Source: Georgenia yuyongxinii
GTDB lineage: Bacteria; Actinomycetota; Actinomycetes; Actinomycetales; Actinomycetaceae
Reading direction: 5' to 3'
DNA: 64,000 bases
Assembly (NCBI RefSeq): GCF_006352065.1
Contig: NZ_CP040915.1
Span: forward strand, 1,426,001 to 1,490,000
Positions 53,987-61,922 of this stretch are shown piece after piece; position 1 is the stretch's first letter, and each line of letters starts with the position of its first letter. The translations under genes and the position numbers were made by a program. The notes under the pieces are model-generated. The model was not told the origin of the DNA, searched no databases, and saw only the letters and a list, made by a program, of their open reading frames with translations.

Positions 53987-54858
53987 CCGCCGGCCGCCCA
54001 GCCCAGCGCCCCGGCGTAGCGCACCGACCGGCTCGCCACCCGCGCCCCGCGCGCGACCGCGTTGCACCACGACGCGCCGTCAGCCAGGTGCATGGCGGTG
54101 ACGCCGTGCAGCACGTCCCCGGCGCCGAGGGTGTCGACCACCTCTCCGGCCGGCACGTGCGGCACCGGCAGGGTGTACCGCCGGCCCTCCGCCAGGACCC
54201 GGATAGGGTCCGGGCCGTGGGACTGCGCCACGAAGACGGGCCCGAGCCGGGCGGTGGCGTCGAGCACCGCGTCCCGTGCCCGCGAGTTGCCGGTCAGCTC
54301 CGGCGGGAGGGTGAAGTCGGCCGAGAGCAGCGCCAGGTCCACGTGCGCGAGCAGGTCCTCCAGGCCCGGCTTCCACGAGCCACCGTCGAGGAGGACGACG
54401 GCGCCACGCGCCCGGGCCTCGCGGGCGAGCGCCGTCTGGGCCGCCAGCAGGTGCCCGTCGACGAGCAGGGCGCCCGCGCGGTCGAGGACGTCACCCGCCG
54501 GCGTGGCGGTCGCCCGGCCGACGGCGTTGGTCGAGACCACCGCGCGCTCACCCGTGCCGGCGGTGACGAGCACGGTGGACAGGGCGGGAGCGCCGTCGTC
54601 GGCCGCGACGTCCACGACCTCGACGCCCTCCGCCGCCAGCAGCTCGCGGGCCAGGCCGGCGACAGGGCCTGTCCCCAGCGCGGTGACGAGCGTGACCGGG
54701 TGCTGCAGGGCCGCGACGGTCCGGGCCGCGTTCGCGGCGGGGCCCCCGACGTCGACGGTGACGGACCGGGCGACGACCTTCTCGTCCGGGGCGGGAACCC
54801 GGTCGACCACCTGGGTGAGGTCGAGGGTGGTCAGCCCGCAGCAGACGACACGGCTCAT
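53983..54858 (-). CDS. PfkB-family carbohydrate kinase
   Basis: A 291-residue ribokinase-fold kinase. VVCCGLTTLDLTQVVDRVPAPDEK and DVGGPAANAARTVAAL form the substrate-binding N-terminal signature (G-G-x-x-x-N), and the C-terminal PfkB signature is EVVDTLGAGDVLHGVTAMHLA with catalytic Asp in DTLGAGD. The substrate is a sugar or nucleoside, not determinable here. It is convergent with the preceding kinase gene; their stops overlap by four bases, leaving no room for a terminator. About 30 bases separate its start from the stop of the CBS gene upstream on the same strand, so both may share a transcript. Confidence 0.9.
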   Translation of the reverse strand: MSRVVCCGLTTLDLTQVVDRVPAPDEKVVARSVTVDVGGPAANAARTVAALQHPVTLVTALGTGPVAGLARELLAAEGVEVVDVAADDGAPALSTVLVTAGTGERAVVSTNAVGRATATPAGDVLDRAGALLVDGHLLAAQTALAREARARGAVVLLDGGSWKPGLEDLLAHVDLALLSADFTLPPELTGNSRARDAVLDATARLGPVFVAQSHGPDPIRVLAEGRRYTLPVPHVPAGEVVDTLGAGDVLHGVTAMHLADGASWCNAVARGARVASRSVRYAGALGWAAGG

Positions 54859-54889
54859 GGGCCGATCGTCGCACGCGGGCCGGGACGGC

Positions 54890-55327
54890 TCAGGTCACGG
54901 ACCGCTGGACGTACTTGACCAGCTCGTCCCGCTCGTCCTGCAGCTCGTCCAGGCGCTGCTTGACGATGTCGCCGATGCTCACGATGCCAACGAGCCGGCC
55001 CTCGACCAGGACCGGCAAGTGCCGCACGCGCCGCTCCGTCATGGTGCGGGCGAGGGACTCGAGGTCGTCCTCGGGGGTGCAGGTGACCACCTCGGTGGTC
55101 ATGAGGTCGCGCACGGCGCTGGCCCGGGTGGAGTCGGCGCTCGTGCGCAGGTGCAGCACGATGTCTCGCTCGCTGACCACGCCGTCGACGCTCCCCTCGG
55201 TGTCGGAGACCACCACGGCGCCGATGCGATGCTCGGCGAGCACCTCGAGAAGGTCCGCGACGGTGGCGTCGCTACGGATGGTGACGACAGCGTCACCCTT
55301 GCGGCGAAGAACGTCGGAGATGCGCAT
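54890..55327 (-). CDS. tandem CBS-domain protein
   Basis: A 145-residue protein made of one Bateman module. CBS1 is RISDVLRRKGDAVVTIRSDATVADLLEVLAEHRIGAVVVSD...GVVSERDIVLHL and CBS2 is VRDLMTTEVVTCTPEDDLESLARTMTERRVRHLPVLVEGRLVGIVSIGDIVKQ. Such proteins sense adenine nucleotides or NAD(H); stand-alone forms are often redox or dormancy-linked in actinobacteria. ATG 55327 begins exactly at the first CBS domain; an upstream in-frame start would cover the promoter. It is divergent from the siderophore operon across 109 bases rich in dyads. Confidence 0.9.
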   Translation of the reverse strand: MRISDVLRRKGDAVVTIRSDATVADLLEVLAEHRIGAVVVSDTEGSVDGVVSERDIVLHLRTSADSTRASAVRDLMTTEVVTCTPEDDLESLARTMTERRVRHLPVLVEGRLVGIVSIGDIVKQRLDELQDERDELVKYVQRSVT

Positions 55328-55341
55328 ATCTGACCGTACTA

Positions 55342-55377
55342 GGGAATACGCGTGTGATCCAGCACACACACATTCCC
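55342..55377. promoter_or_regulatory. 36-bp composite dyad (GGGAAT ... ATTCCC with inner GTGTG/CACAC)
   Basis: GGGAAT (55342-55347) mirrors ATTCCC (55372-55377) and GTGTG (55352-55356) mirrors CACAC (55363-55367) with equal spacing. The core GTGTGATCCAGCACAC resembles but does not match the Crp/GlxR site TGTGA-N6-TCACA. Confidence 0.5.
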
Positions 55378-55386
55378 GAGCGACCT

Positions 55387-55413
55387 GGGCGTGAAGGTAT
55401 ATACGTCACGCCC
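55387..55413. promoter_or_regulatory. 8-bp inverted repeat upstream of siderophore operon
   Basis: GGGCGTGA (55387-55394) is the exact complement of TCACGCCC (55406-55413), flanking AGGTATATACG. It covers the region where a -35 would lie. Confidence 0.5.
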
Positions 55414-55426
55414 CCGTGTCGTTATA

Positions 55427-55446
55427 AGGTAAGGCAATGCTTACCT
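55427..55446 (+). promoter_or_regulatory. iron box (DmdR/IdeR-type) overlapping the start of the siderophore operon
   Basis: AGGTAAG and CTTACCT form exact seven-base arms around GCAATG, covering the ATG at 55437. It resembles the DtxR/IdeR consensus TTAGGTTAGGCTAACCTAA (about 13-14 of 19 positions with W allowed). TTATAA/TATAAG at 55422-55428 is a likely -10 giving a leaderless transcript, so a bound repressor would block it. Confidence 0.6.
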
Positions 55447-56429
55447 CAGCGACGCAGGCTGCGGGCGTCAAGGACGACCGGCCCGCCTACCGCCCGTTCG
55501 CCGTGCGTGTGGCGAGGCTGCATCGCCTCAGCCCGCACTTCACCCGGGTGACCCTCACGGGCGAGGACCTGCGGTGGTTCGGCACCGACCGGCTCGACCA
55601 GCGGGTCAAGATCGTGTTCCCCCTCCACGGCCGCCTCTGCGACATCGGCGCCACCGACCCGCGCACCCACCTCGACGGCACCTGGTACGCCCGCTGGCGC
55701 GACCTGCCCCCCAACGAGCGCGGCCCCTTCCGCACCTACACCGTGCGGGACGTGCGGCCCGAGCATCGTGAGCTGGACGTCGACATGGTGGTCCACGACG
55801 ACGGCGGGCCCGCCGCCCGCTGGCTCGCGGCCGCCGCGCCGGGCGAGGAGCTTATTGTGGTCGGCCCCGACGTGCGATCGCACGAGTCCCACGTCGGCAT
55901 CGACTGGGCGCCGGGCACCGCCACGGAGCTGCTCCTTGCCGGGGACGAGACCGCCGCGCCCGCCATCTGCGCCATCCTCGAGACGCTCCCCGCCGGGCGG
56001 CGGGCCCGGGCCTTCATCGAGGTCCCCGACGCCGAGGACTTCCTCGACGTCGCCCTGCCCGCCCACGCGGAGATCACCTGGCTGGCCCGTGGTGGCCGGG
56101 CGCACGGTGAGCTCCTCGTGCCCGCCGTGCGGGAGTGGATCGGCGCCAACGCCCGCGTCGTCGAGCCGGCCAGGGCCCTGGGGGAGCAGCCCCTCGAGGA
56201 CGTCGACGTCGACTCCGAGATCCTGTGGGACTCCCCGGTGGTGCGCGTGCTCGCGCACGACCTGTGCGGGCGGAGCGCCCGCTGCGGCAGCGACTTCTAC
56301 GCCTGGTTCGCCGGCGAGGCCGGGATCATCCGGACGCTGCGCCGCCTGCTGGTCTCCGAGGCCGGGGTGTGCCGCCGCCGGGTCGCCTTCATGGGCTACT
56401 GGCGCCTCGGGCGCGCCGAGGCCCAGTAG
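55437..56429 (+). CDS. siderophore-interacting protein (flavin ferric-siderophore reductase, ViuB/SIP family)
   Basis: A 330-residue SIP-family reductase that releases iron from an imported ferric siderophore by flavin-dependent reduction. The FAD domain has RPFAVRVARLHRLSPHFTRVTLTGEDL, FRTYTVRDVRPEHRELDVDMVVHDDGGPAARWL and VVGPDVRSHESHVGIDW; the NAD(P)H domain has LLLAGDETAAPAICAILETLPAGRRARAFIEVPD; RRRVAFMGYWRLGRAE ends the protein. About 50 residues longer than short SIPs because of an inserted loop near 60-95. First gene of a five-gene iron uptake operon under an iron-box-like site. Confidence 0.92.
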   Translation: MLTSATQAAGVKDDRPAYRPFAVRVARLHRLSPHFTRVTLTGEDLRWFGTDRLDQRVKIVFPLHGRLCDIGATDPRTHLDGTWYARWRDLPPNERGPFRTYTVRDVRPEHRELDVDMVVHDDGGPAARWLAAAAPGEELIVVGPDVRSHESHVGIDWAPGTATELLLAGDETAAPAICAILETLPAGRRARAFIEVPDAEDFLDVALPAHAEITWLARGGRAHGELLVPAVREWIGANARVVEPARALGEQPLEDVDVDSEILWDSPVVRVLAHDLCGRSARCGSDFYAWFAGEAGIIRTLRRLLVSEAGVCRRRVAFMGYWRLGRAEAQ

Positions 56430-56444
56430 AGCGCCTGCCACAAC

Positions 56445-57485
56445 ATGACCGCCATCGTCAGCGAGGCCGCGCCCACCGCCGCCGCCCCGGCCACCCGGCG
56501 CGTGGCGGTGCTGCTCGCCGCCGTCGCGCTCCTCGGGTTCGTCCTGCTCGCGTCGCTCGCGCTCGGCGCCCGCGACGTCGCCCCCGGCGACGTCCTCGCC
56601 GCCCTGCTCCACCCCGTGCCCGGCAACACCGACCACGACGTCGTCCTGGACCAGCGGGTGCCACGCACCCTCGTGGGCCTGGCGGTCGGCGCCGCGCTCG
56701 GGCTCGCCGGCACGATCATGCAGGGCATCACCCGCAACCCGCTGGCCGACCCGGGACTGCTCGGCGTCAACGCCGGCGCGTCGCTCTTCGTGGTGCTGGC
56801 GATCGCGCTGGTCGGGGTGTCGAGCCCGGGCGCGTACATCTGGTTCGCGCTCGCCGGCGCGGCCCTGGCGGCCGCGCTCGTCTACGGCGTCGGTGCGATC
56901 GGCCGCGAGGGCGCGACGCCGGTCAAGCTCGCCCTCGCGGGCACGGCGGTGACCGCCGGGGCGACGTCGATCATCTCGCTCGTGCTCATCTCCGACTCCG
57001 ACACGCTCAACAGCTGGCGGCGGTGGTCCGTCGGCTCCCTCGCCGGCCGCGACGCCGACATGGTCGTGTCGCTCGCCCCCTTCCTCGTCGTCGGCACTGT
57101 CCTCGCCCTGGCGACCGGCCGGACGCTGAACCTGCTGGCCATGGGCGACGACGTCGCCCGCGGCCTGGGGCAGAACATCCACCTGGCCCGTGTGGTGGCC
57201 GCGGCGGCGATCGTGCTCCTCGCCGGGTCCGCGACGGCGCTGGCCGGGCCGATCGTCTTCGTCGGTCTGGTGGTCCCGCACGTCGTGCGGCCCTTCACCG
57301 GACCGGACTACCGCTGGATCCTGCCGTTCTCCGCGGTGCTGGGGCCGTTGCTTCTCATCGCCGCCGACGTCGTCGGGCGTCTCGTCGTGCGCCCCGGCGA
57401 GCTCGAGGCGGGCATCGTCGTCGCCGTCGTGGGCGCCCCGGCGCTCATCGCGATCGTGCGCCGCGTGAAGCTGGCGGGGCTGTGA
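56445..57485 (+). CDS. iron-siderophore ABC transporter permease (FecCD family), first subunit
   Basis: A 346-residue BtuC/FecCD permease with about nine or ten helices. Diagnostic regions are LDQRVPRTLVGLAVGAALGLAGTIMQGITRNPLADPGLLGVNAGAS, WSVGSLAGRD, LLAMGDDVARGLGQNI with the ATPase-coupling helix and LAGPIVFVGLVVPHVVRPFTGPDYRWILPFSA. It pairs with the next gene to form the channel. ATG 56445 lies 15 bases after the reductase stop. Overlaps the next permease by GTGA. Confidence 0.95.
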   Translation: MTAIVSEAAPTAAAPATRRVAVLLAAVALLGFVLLASLALGARDVAPGDVLAALLHPVPGNTDHDVVLDQRVPRTLVGLAVGAALGLAGTIMQGITRNPLADPGLLGVNAGASLFVVLAIALVGVSSPGAYIWFALAGAALAAALVYGVGAIGREGATPVKLALAGTAVTAGATSIISLVLISDSDTLNSWRRWSVGSLAGRDADMVVSLAPFLVVGTVLALATGRTLNLLAMGDDVARGLGQNIHLARVVAAAAIVLLAGSATALAGPIVFVGLVVPHVVRPFTGPDYRWILPFSAVLGPLLLIAADVVGRLVVRPGELEAGIVVAVVGAPALIAIVRRVKLAGL

Positions 57486-58528
57486 ACGCCGCGACGGTCC
57501 TCACCGCGCCCGCCGGCCACGCCCCTGCCCCGCGGCGGCGGCCCGCGCGCCGCAGACGTGTCGTCACCGGCGTGCTCGTCGCGCTCGTGCTCGCCCTGCT
57601 CTGGCTGGGCCTGACGGTCGAGAACACCCTGTCGGTGCCCGACCTCCTGCGCACCCTGGCCGGGCAGGGCACCAGCGGGGAGAACTTCGTCGTCTTCCGG
57701 CTCCGCCTGCCGCGGCTGGTGCTCGGCGCCCTCGTCGGCGCCGCCTTCGCCCTTGCCGGCGCGCTGTTCCAGACCGTCCTGCGCAACCCGCTGGCGAGCC
57801 CGGACATCCTCGGTATCAGCGGCGGCGCGTCGCTCGCCGCCGCCGGCGTGATCCTCCTCGGCGGCCTGTCCGGCGTGGCCGTCTCCCTCGCCGCCCTCGG
57901 CGGCGCGGTGGGTGTCGCCGTCGCGATCTACGCCCTGGCCTGGCGGTCGGGGGTGAGCGGCTACCGGTTCGTCCTCGTCGGCGTCGGCATCGCGTTCCTG
58001 GTCAACGCCGGCCTGGGCTACCTGATCTCCCGCGCGAACATCAACGACGTCCGCGAGGCCCTGGTGTGGATGGTCGGCAGCCTCGGCACCCCGCCCTGGG
58101 CCCACGTCGCCGCACTGGCGGCCGCGCTCGTCGTGCTCGTTCCCGGCGTGGCCCTGCTCGCCGGGCGCCTGCGGGTGCTCCAGCTCGGCGACGACACGGC
58201 CGGCGGCCTCGGCGTGCGCGTGGAGGTCACCAGGCTGACGGTCCTCGGGGCCGCCGTCGCCCTCGCCGCCGTCGCCACGGCGTTCGCCGGGCCGGTCGCG
58301 TTCGTCGCCTTCGTCTCAGCGCCGGTCGCCCGGCGTCTGCTGCCGACGGCGGGACTGGCGCTGGTGCCCAGCGCCCTGGTCGGCGTCGCGCTCGTGCTCG
58401 CGGCGGACCTCGCCGGCCAGCACCTGCTCGGCCTGCAGGTCCCCGTGGGCATCGTCACCGGAGTCCTCGGGGCTCCGTACCTGCTGTGGCTGCTGGCCAC
58501 GGCGAACCGGGAAGGACGCGGCGCGTGA
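57482..58528 (+). CDS. iron-siderophore ABC transporter permease (FecCD family), second subunit
   Basis: A 348-residue FecCD permease, the partner of the preceding gene. A basic lead (1-28) precedes about nine helices. FRLRLPRLVLGALVGAAFALAGALFQTVLRNPLASPDILGISGGAS is the family core, with WMVGSLGTPPW, LQLGDDTAGGLGVRVEVTRL and AFAGPVAFVAFVSAPVARRLLPTAGLALVPSALVG. Overlaps both neighbours by four bases, so the two permeases and the ATPase are produced in step. Confidence 0.95.
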   Translation: MNAATVLTAPAGHAPAPRRRPARRRRVVTGVLVALVLALLWLGLTVENTLSVPDLLRTLAGQGTSGENFVVFRLRLPRLVLGALVGAAFALAGALFQTVLRNPLASPDILGISGGASLAAAGVILLGGLSGVAVSLAALGGAVGVAVAIYALAWRSGVSGYRFVLVGVGIAFLVNAGLGYLISRANINDVREALVWMVGSLGTPPWAHVAALAAALVVLVPGVALLAGRLRVLQLGDDTAGGLGVRVEVTRLTVLGAAVALAAVATAFAGPVAFVAFVSAPVARRLLPTAGLALVPSALVGVALVLAADLAGQHLLGLQVPVGIVTGVLGAPYLLWLLATANREGRGA

Positions 58529-59454
58529 CCAGACGCCGAGAGCACGAGCTGCGCGCCGAGGCGCTGAGCCTGGCCTACGACGGCGACCTCGTCGTCCGCG
58601 ACCTCGACCTCGAGATCCCGCCCGGCGCGATCACCGCGATCGTCGGGGCCAACGGGTGCGGGAAGTCCACCCTGCTGCGCGGCGTCGCCCGGCTGATGCG
58701 CCCGCGCTCCGGCGTCGTCGTCCTCGACGGCACCCCGGTGCACGACCGTCCGGCGAAGGAGGTCGCCCGGACCATCGGCATCCTGCCGCAGTCCGCGACG
58801 GCGCCCGAGGGCATCACCGTGGCCGACCTCGTCGGCCGCGGCCGGTACCCGCACCAGGGCTGGTTCCGGCAGTGGACCACCACCGACGACGCCGTCGTCC
58901 ACGCCGCCCTCGAGGCCACCGCGACCCTCGACCTGGCCACGCGCCGCGTCGAGGAGCTTTCCGGGGGCCAGCGCCAGCGGGTGTGGATCGCCATGGCCCT
59001 CGCGCAGGACCCCGACGTGCTCCTCCTCGACGAGCCGACGACCTTCCTCGACGTCACCCACCAGATCGACGTCCTCGACCTGCTCCTGGAGCAGAACCGG
59101 CAGCGCGGCACCACCGTGGTCATGGTCCTGCACGACCTGAACATGGCCGCCCGGTACGCCGACCACCTCGTCGTCATGGCGGACGGGCGGGTGGTGGCCA
59201 CCGGGGCGCCGTCCACGGTGCTCACCCGGGAGCTAGTCGGCCGGGCGTTCGGCCTGGAGGCGAAGATCCTGCCCGACCCGGTCTGCGGCTCCCCGATGGT
59301 GGTGCCGATCGGGCGCTTCCACGGCGCCACCGAGCCGGCCGCTGCGGCCGAGCCGGCCGCTGCGGCCGAGCCGGCCGCGACCCCGACCACGACCACCGGG
59401 CCCTCGACCCGGCGCTCGAGTTCCGTCCCCCTCACCTCATGGAGTTCCACATGA
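58525..59454 (+). CDS. iron-siderophore ABC transporter ATPase
   Basis: A 309-residue ATPase of the FecE/FepC type. Walker A is GANGCGKST (about 43-51), Q-loop LPQSATAPEG, signature ELSGGQRQRVWIAMALAQ, Walker B DVLLLDEPTTFLD and H-loop VLHDLNMAARYADH. The family ends near residue 270; the remaining 40 residues are an Ala/Pro/Thr tail containing two and a half copies of an 18-bp unit (EPAAAA). GTG overlaps the permease stop; the stop overlaps the binding-protein start. Confidence 0.96.
   Translation: MTRRREHELRAEALSLAYDGDLVVRDLDLEIPPGAITAIVGANGCGKSTLLRGVARLMRPRSGVVVLDGTPVHDRPAKEVARTIGILPQSATAPEGITVADLVGRGRYPHQGWFRQWTTTDDAVVHAALEATATLDLATRRVEELSGGQRQRVWIAMALAQDPDVLLLDEPTTFLDVTHQIDVLDLLLEQNRQRGTTVVMVLHDLNMAARYADHLVVMADGRVVATGAPSTVLTRELVGRAFGLEAKILPDPVCGSPMVVPIGRFHGATEPAAAAEPAAAAEPAATPTTTTGPSTRRSSSVPLTSWSST
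59332..59378 (+). repeat. 18-bp tandem repeat in the ATPase tail
   Basis: GAGCCGGCCGCTGCGGCC occurs at 59332-59349 and 59350-59367, then a partial copy to 59378. The unit is a multiple of three and encodes EPAAAA. Confidence 0.9.
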
Positions 59455-60473
59455 CCCTTTCCCGACCCGTCGCGGCTGTCGCGACGGCCGCCGCCGCGCT
59501 CCTCGCCCTGGCCGCCTGCAGCTCGGGCGGCAGCGCCGAGGAGGCGCCCGCCTCAGCCTCCGCGGCGGGTGAGCCCGCGCCCGTCACGATCCAGCACGCC
59601 TTCGGCTCGACCACGATCCCCGAGCAGCCGGAGAACGTCGTCACCCTCGGGTGGGGCAGCACCGAGGCGGCCCTCGCCCTGGGCGTCGTCCCGGTCGGTA
59701 TCGAGTCCCAGACCTACGCCGCCGACGAGAACGGCCAGCTGCCCTGGGTGGCCGAGGCCCTCACCGACGCCGGCGCCGAGCCGACGATGCTCCCGGCCAC
59801 CGTCGAGGAGCCGGCCTACGAGGAGATCGGCGCCCTGGCGCCCGACGTCATCCTCGCCCCCTACTCCGGCATCACCGCCGAGCAGTACGAGCTGCTCTCC
59901 GAGATCGCCCCCACGGTGGCGTACCCGGAGGAGCCGTGGACGACGCCGTGGCGTGACGTCATCACCACCGTCGGCACCGCCCTCGGGGTCCCCGACAAGG
60001 CCGACACGCTCGTCGGCGACCTCGACGCCCAGATCACCGAGGCCGCCCAGGCCCACCCCGAGCTCGCCGGCAAGACCGTCGCGGCGGTGTGGGACCTCAG
60101 CGGCACGTTCTACGTGTACAAGGCGCAGGACTCCCGCGTGGACTTCCTGCTCGACCTCGGGCTCGTGAGCGCCCCGGCCGTGGACGAGCTCGCGACCGAC
60201 GAGGAGTCCTTCGTGTACACCCTGAGCACCGAGGAGACCGACCGCCTCGACTCCGACATCCTCGTGAACTACGCCAGCACGCAGGAGGAGGTCGACACCT
60301 TCCTCGGCAAGTCCTACGCCCAGGCCATCCCCGCCGTGCAGGCCGGCGCGGTCGCCAACATCACCGGTGACCAGCTCATCGCCGCCATGTCACCCCCCAC
60401 CGCCCTCTCCATCGACTGGGGCCTGGACACCTACGTCGACCTCATCTCCAAGGCGGCCGCCGCGGTCAAGTGA
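59451..60473 (+). CDS. iron-siderophore substrate-binding lipoprotein (FecB/FepB type)
   Basis: A 340-residue lipoprotein binding protein. MTLSRPVAAVATAAAALLALAAC is a signal peptide with lipobox L-A-A-C near residue 23. The two lobes are joined by a rigid helix as in cluster III binding proteins: TIQHAFGSTTIPEQPENVVTLGWGSTEAALALGVVPVGI, EEPAYEEIGALAPDVILAPYSGITAEQYELLSEIAPTVAYP and ILVNYASTQEEVDTFLGKSYAQAIPAVQAG. ATG 59451 overlaps the ATPase stop and has GGAG six bases upstream; an in-frame ATG at 59439 is less suited to a signal peptide. Last gene of the uptake operon. Confidence 0.95.
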   Translation: MTLSRPVAAVATAAAALLALAACSSGGSAEEAPASASAAGEPAPVTIQHAFGSTTIPEQPENVVTLGWGSTEAALALGVVPVGIESQTYAADENGQLPWVAEALTDAGAEPTMLPATVEEPAYEEIGALAPDVILAPYSGITAEQYELLSEIAPTVAYPEEPWTTPWRDVITTVGTALGVPDKADTLVGDLDAQITEAAQAHPELAGKTVAAVWDLSGTFYVYKAQDSRVDFLLDLGLVSAPAVDELATDEESFVYTLSTEETDRLDSDILVNYASTQEEVDTFLGKSYAQAIPAVQAGAVANITGDQLIAAMSPPTALSIDWGLDTYVDLISKAAAAVK

Positions 60474-60531
60474 CGCAGCGCTGGTCCGCACCCGATTGAC
60501 GGCGGCACGGCGCGAGGGGATCATCCCGAAG

Positions 60532-60771
60532 ATGAGCATCGTGCCGATGCCGCTGCACAGCCGCTGGGTCGCGGACCAGCGCGGGGACGGTCGCGGGCTG
60601 CGCATCTCGAGCCACCCCGAGGCCGGTGTCGTGGTGCTCAGCATCTGGCGCGACGACGAGTGCGTCGCCACCACGAGGCTGCAGCCCGCCGAGGCGGCGC
60701 AGCTCGCGGCCGGCCTGGCGGAGTCGCTCGCCCAGCTCGCCACCCCGCCGTCGGCCCAGCAGGTCTGCTGA
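60532..60771 (+). CDS. small conserved hypothetical protein
   Basis: A 79-residue soluble protein, MSIVPMPLHSRWVADQRGDGRG, with RISSHPEAGVVVLSIWRDDECVATTRLQPAEAAQLAAGLAESLAQL. Short proteins with the pattern H-P-E-A-G-V-V-V-L-S-x-W-R occur in many actinobacteria and have no known function. Two strands with a helix are predicted by eye. It sits 58 bases after the binding-protein gene and three bases before the next gene, so it may be co-transcribed with either. Confidence 0.7.
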   Translation: MSIVPMPLHSRWVADQRGDGRGLRISSHPEAGVVVLSIWRDDECVATTRLQPAEAAQLAAGLAESLAQLATPPSAQQVC

Positions 60772-60774
60772 ACG

Positions 60775-61419
60775 GTGCGGCTCTTCGTCGCCCTGCCGCT
60801 GCCCGCCGCGGTGCAGGAGCACCTCGACCTCGCCGTCAGCGCCCTCACCGACGGCGCACCTGACGCACCTGACGGGCCGGGCGGGCGCGGCGGGCCCCGC
60901 CCCGTGCGCTGGGTGCCCGAGGAGCAGCGCCACATCACCCTCGCGTTCTTCGGTGAGGTGCCCGACGGCGCCGCCCCGGGGATCCAGGCCGCGCTCGCCG
61001 TCGCCCTGGGTGCCTTCGGGCCGCTGCGGCTGCGGCTGCGCGGCGCCGGGGTCTTCTCGCGCCGCACGCTGTGGGTGGGCGTGCAGGAGGACCAGTACGG
61101 CGCCGAGCCGGGCGAAATCGGGCCCGACGGTGCAAGGACCGACCGGCTGCTCACGCTGATGGCGCGGTGCGAGGACGTGGGGGAGGACTTCACGCGCATG
61201 GAGCGCCGCGACCGGCACCGGGCCCACGTCACGCTCGCCCGCCTCAGTGCCCGGCGTCCCGAGCTCGACGAGCTGGCGGGCCGGGCGCACGCGCTGTCGG
61301 TGTACGAGGGGCCGCCGTGGAGGGCCACGCACGCGGAGCTGGTCTCCTCCCGGCCGGGCGCCGGGCGCAGCGGCGGGCCGCTGTACGAGGTGGTCGGCAC
61401 GATCCCGCTGGGCGCCTGA
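60775..61419 (+). CDS. thpR: RNA 2',3'-cyclic phosphodiesterase (2H family, ThpR/LigT)
   Basis: A 214-residue 2H phosphoesterase that opens 2',3'-cyclic phosphates on RNA ends. The two catalytic H-x-T motifs are HITLAF (about 53-58) and HVTLAR (about 150-155). The start is VRLFVALPLPAAVQEHL, with GTG at 60775 three bases after the preceding stop. A glycine-rich insertion lies at about 25-42 and another acidic one near 105-122, making it longer than the usual 180 residues. Confidence 0.92.
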   Translation: MRLFVALPLPAAVQEHLDLAVSALTDGAPDAPDGPGGRGGPRPVRWVPEEQRHITLAFFGEVPDGAAPGIQAALAVALGAFGPLRLRLRGAGVFSRRTLWVGVQEDQYGAEPGEIGPDGARTDRLLTLMARCEDVGEDFTRMERRDRHRAHVTLARLSARRPELDELAGRAHALSVYEGPPWRATHAELVSSRPGAGRSGGPLYEVVGTIPLGA

Positions 61420-61531
61420 TCGCCGGCCGTCCCGCTCGGTTTCCCAGGGCCTGGTGCGGGCGGTGCGGGCGCCCCTACGCTGGCTCCGCCGGTGCCACGG
61501 CGCACCGGTCACCACCGGAGGGGAGAGGGAC

Positions 61532-61921
61532 ATGTCAGGTCGAGTCGTCCACTTCGAGATCCCGTTCGACGACGGCGATCGCGCCCGGAGCTTCTACCGC
61601 GACGCCTTCGGCTGGAGCATCCAGTCGATGCCGGGCCTGGACTACACGATGGTCACCACCGGGCCGACGGCGCCGGACACCGGCGGGCCCAGCGAACCGG
61701 GCTACATCGGCGGCGGCATGATGCAGCGGGAGGCGCCGATCAACGCCCCCGTGGTCACGGTCGACGTCGACGACATCGACGCCGCGCTCGAGAAAGTGTC
61801 CTCTCTGGGCGGTTCGACCCTGATCCCCAAGGCGCCCGTGGGCGACATGGGTTTCGCTGCCTACTTCCGCGACTCCGAGGGCAACGTCCTGGGGCTGTGG
61901 CAGACCGCCACGCCCGCCTGA
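61532..61921 (+). CDS. VOC-family (glyoxalase/bleomycin resistance-like) protein
   Basis: A 129-residue vicinal oxygen chelate protein with the paired beta-alpha-beta-beta-beta modules: VVHFEIPFDDGDRARSFYRDAFGWSIQSMPGLDYTMVTTG and VVTVDVDDIDAALEKVSSLGGSTLIPKAPVGDMGFAAYFRDSEGNVLGLWQ. The His and Glu/Asp positions at strands 1 and 8 (H8, and E in DSEGNVLGLW) could hold a metal. Substrate unknown. ATG follows GGAGAGGGA. Convergent with the next membrane protein gene; one base separates the stops. Confidence 0.9.
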   Translation: MSGRVVHFEIPFDDGDRARSFYRDAFGWSIQSMPGLDYTMVTTGPTAPDTGGPSEPGYIGGGMMQREAPINAPVVTVDVDDIDAALEKVSSLGGSTLIPKAPVGDMGFAAYFRDSEGNVLGLWQTATPA

Positions 61922-61922
61922 C

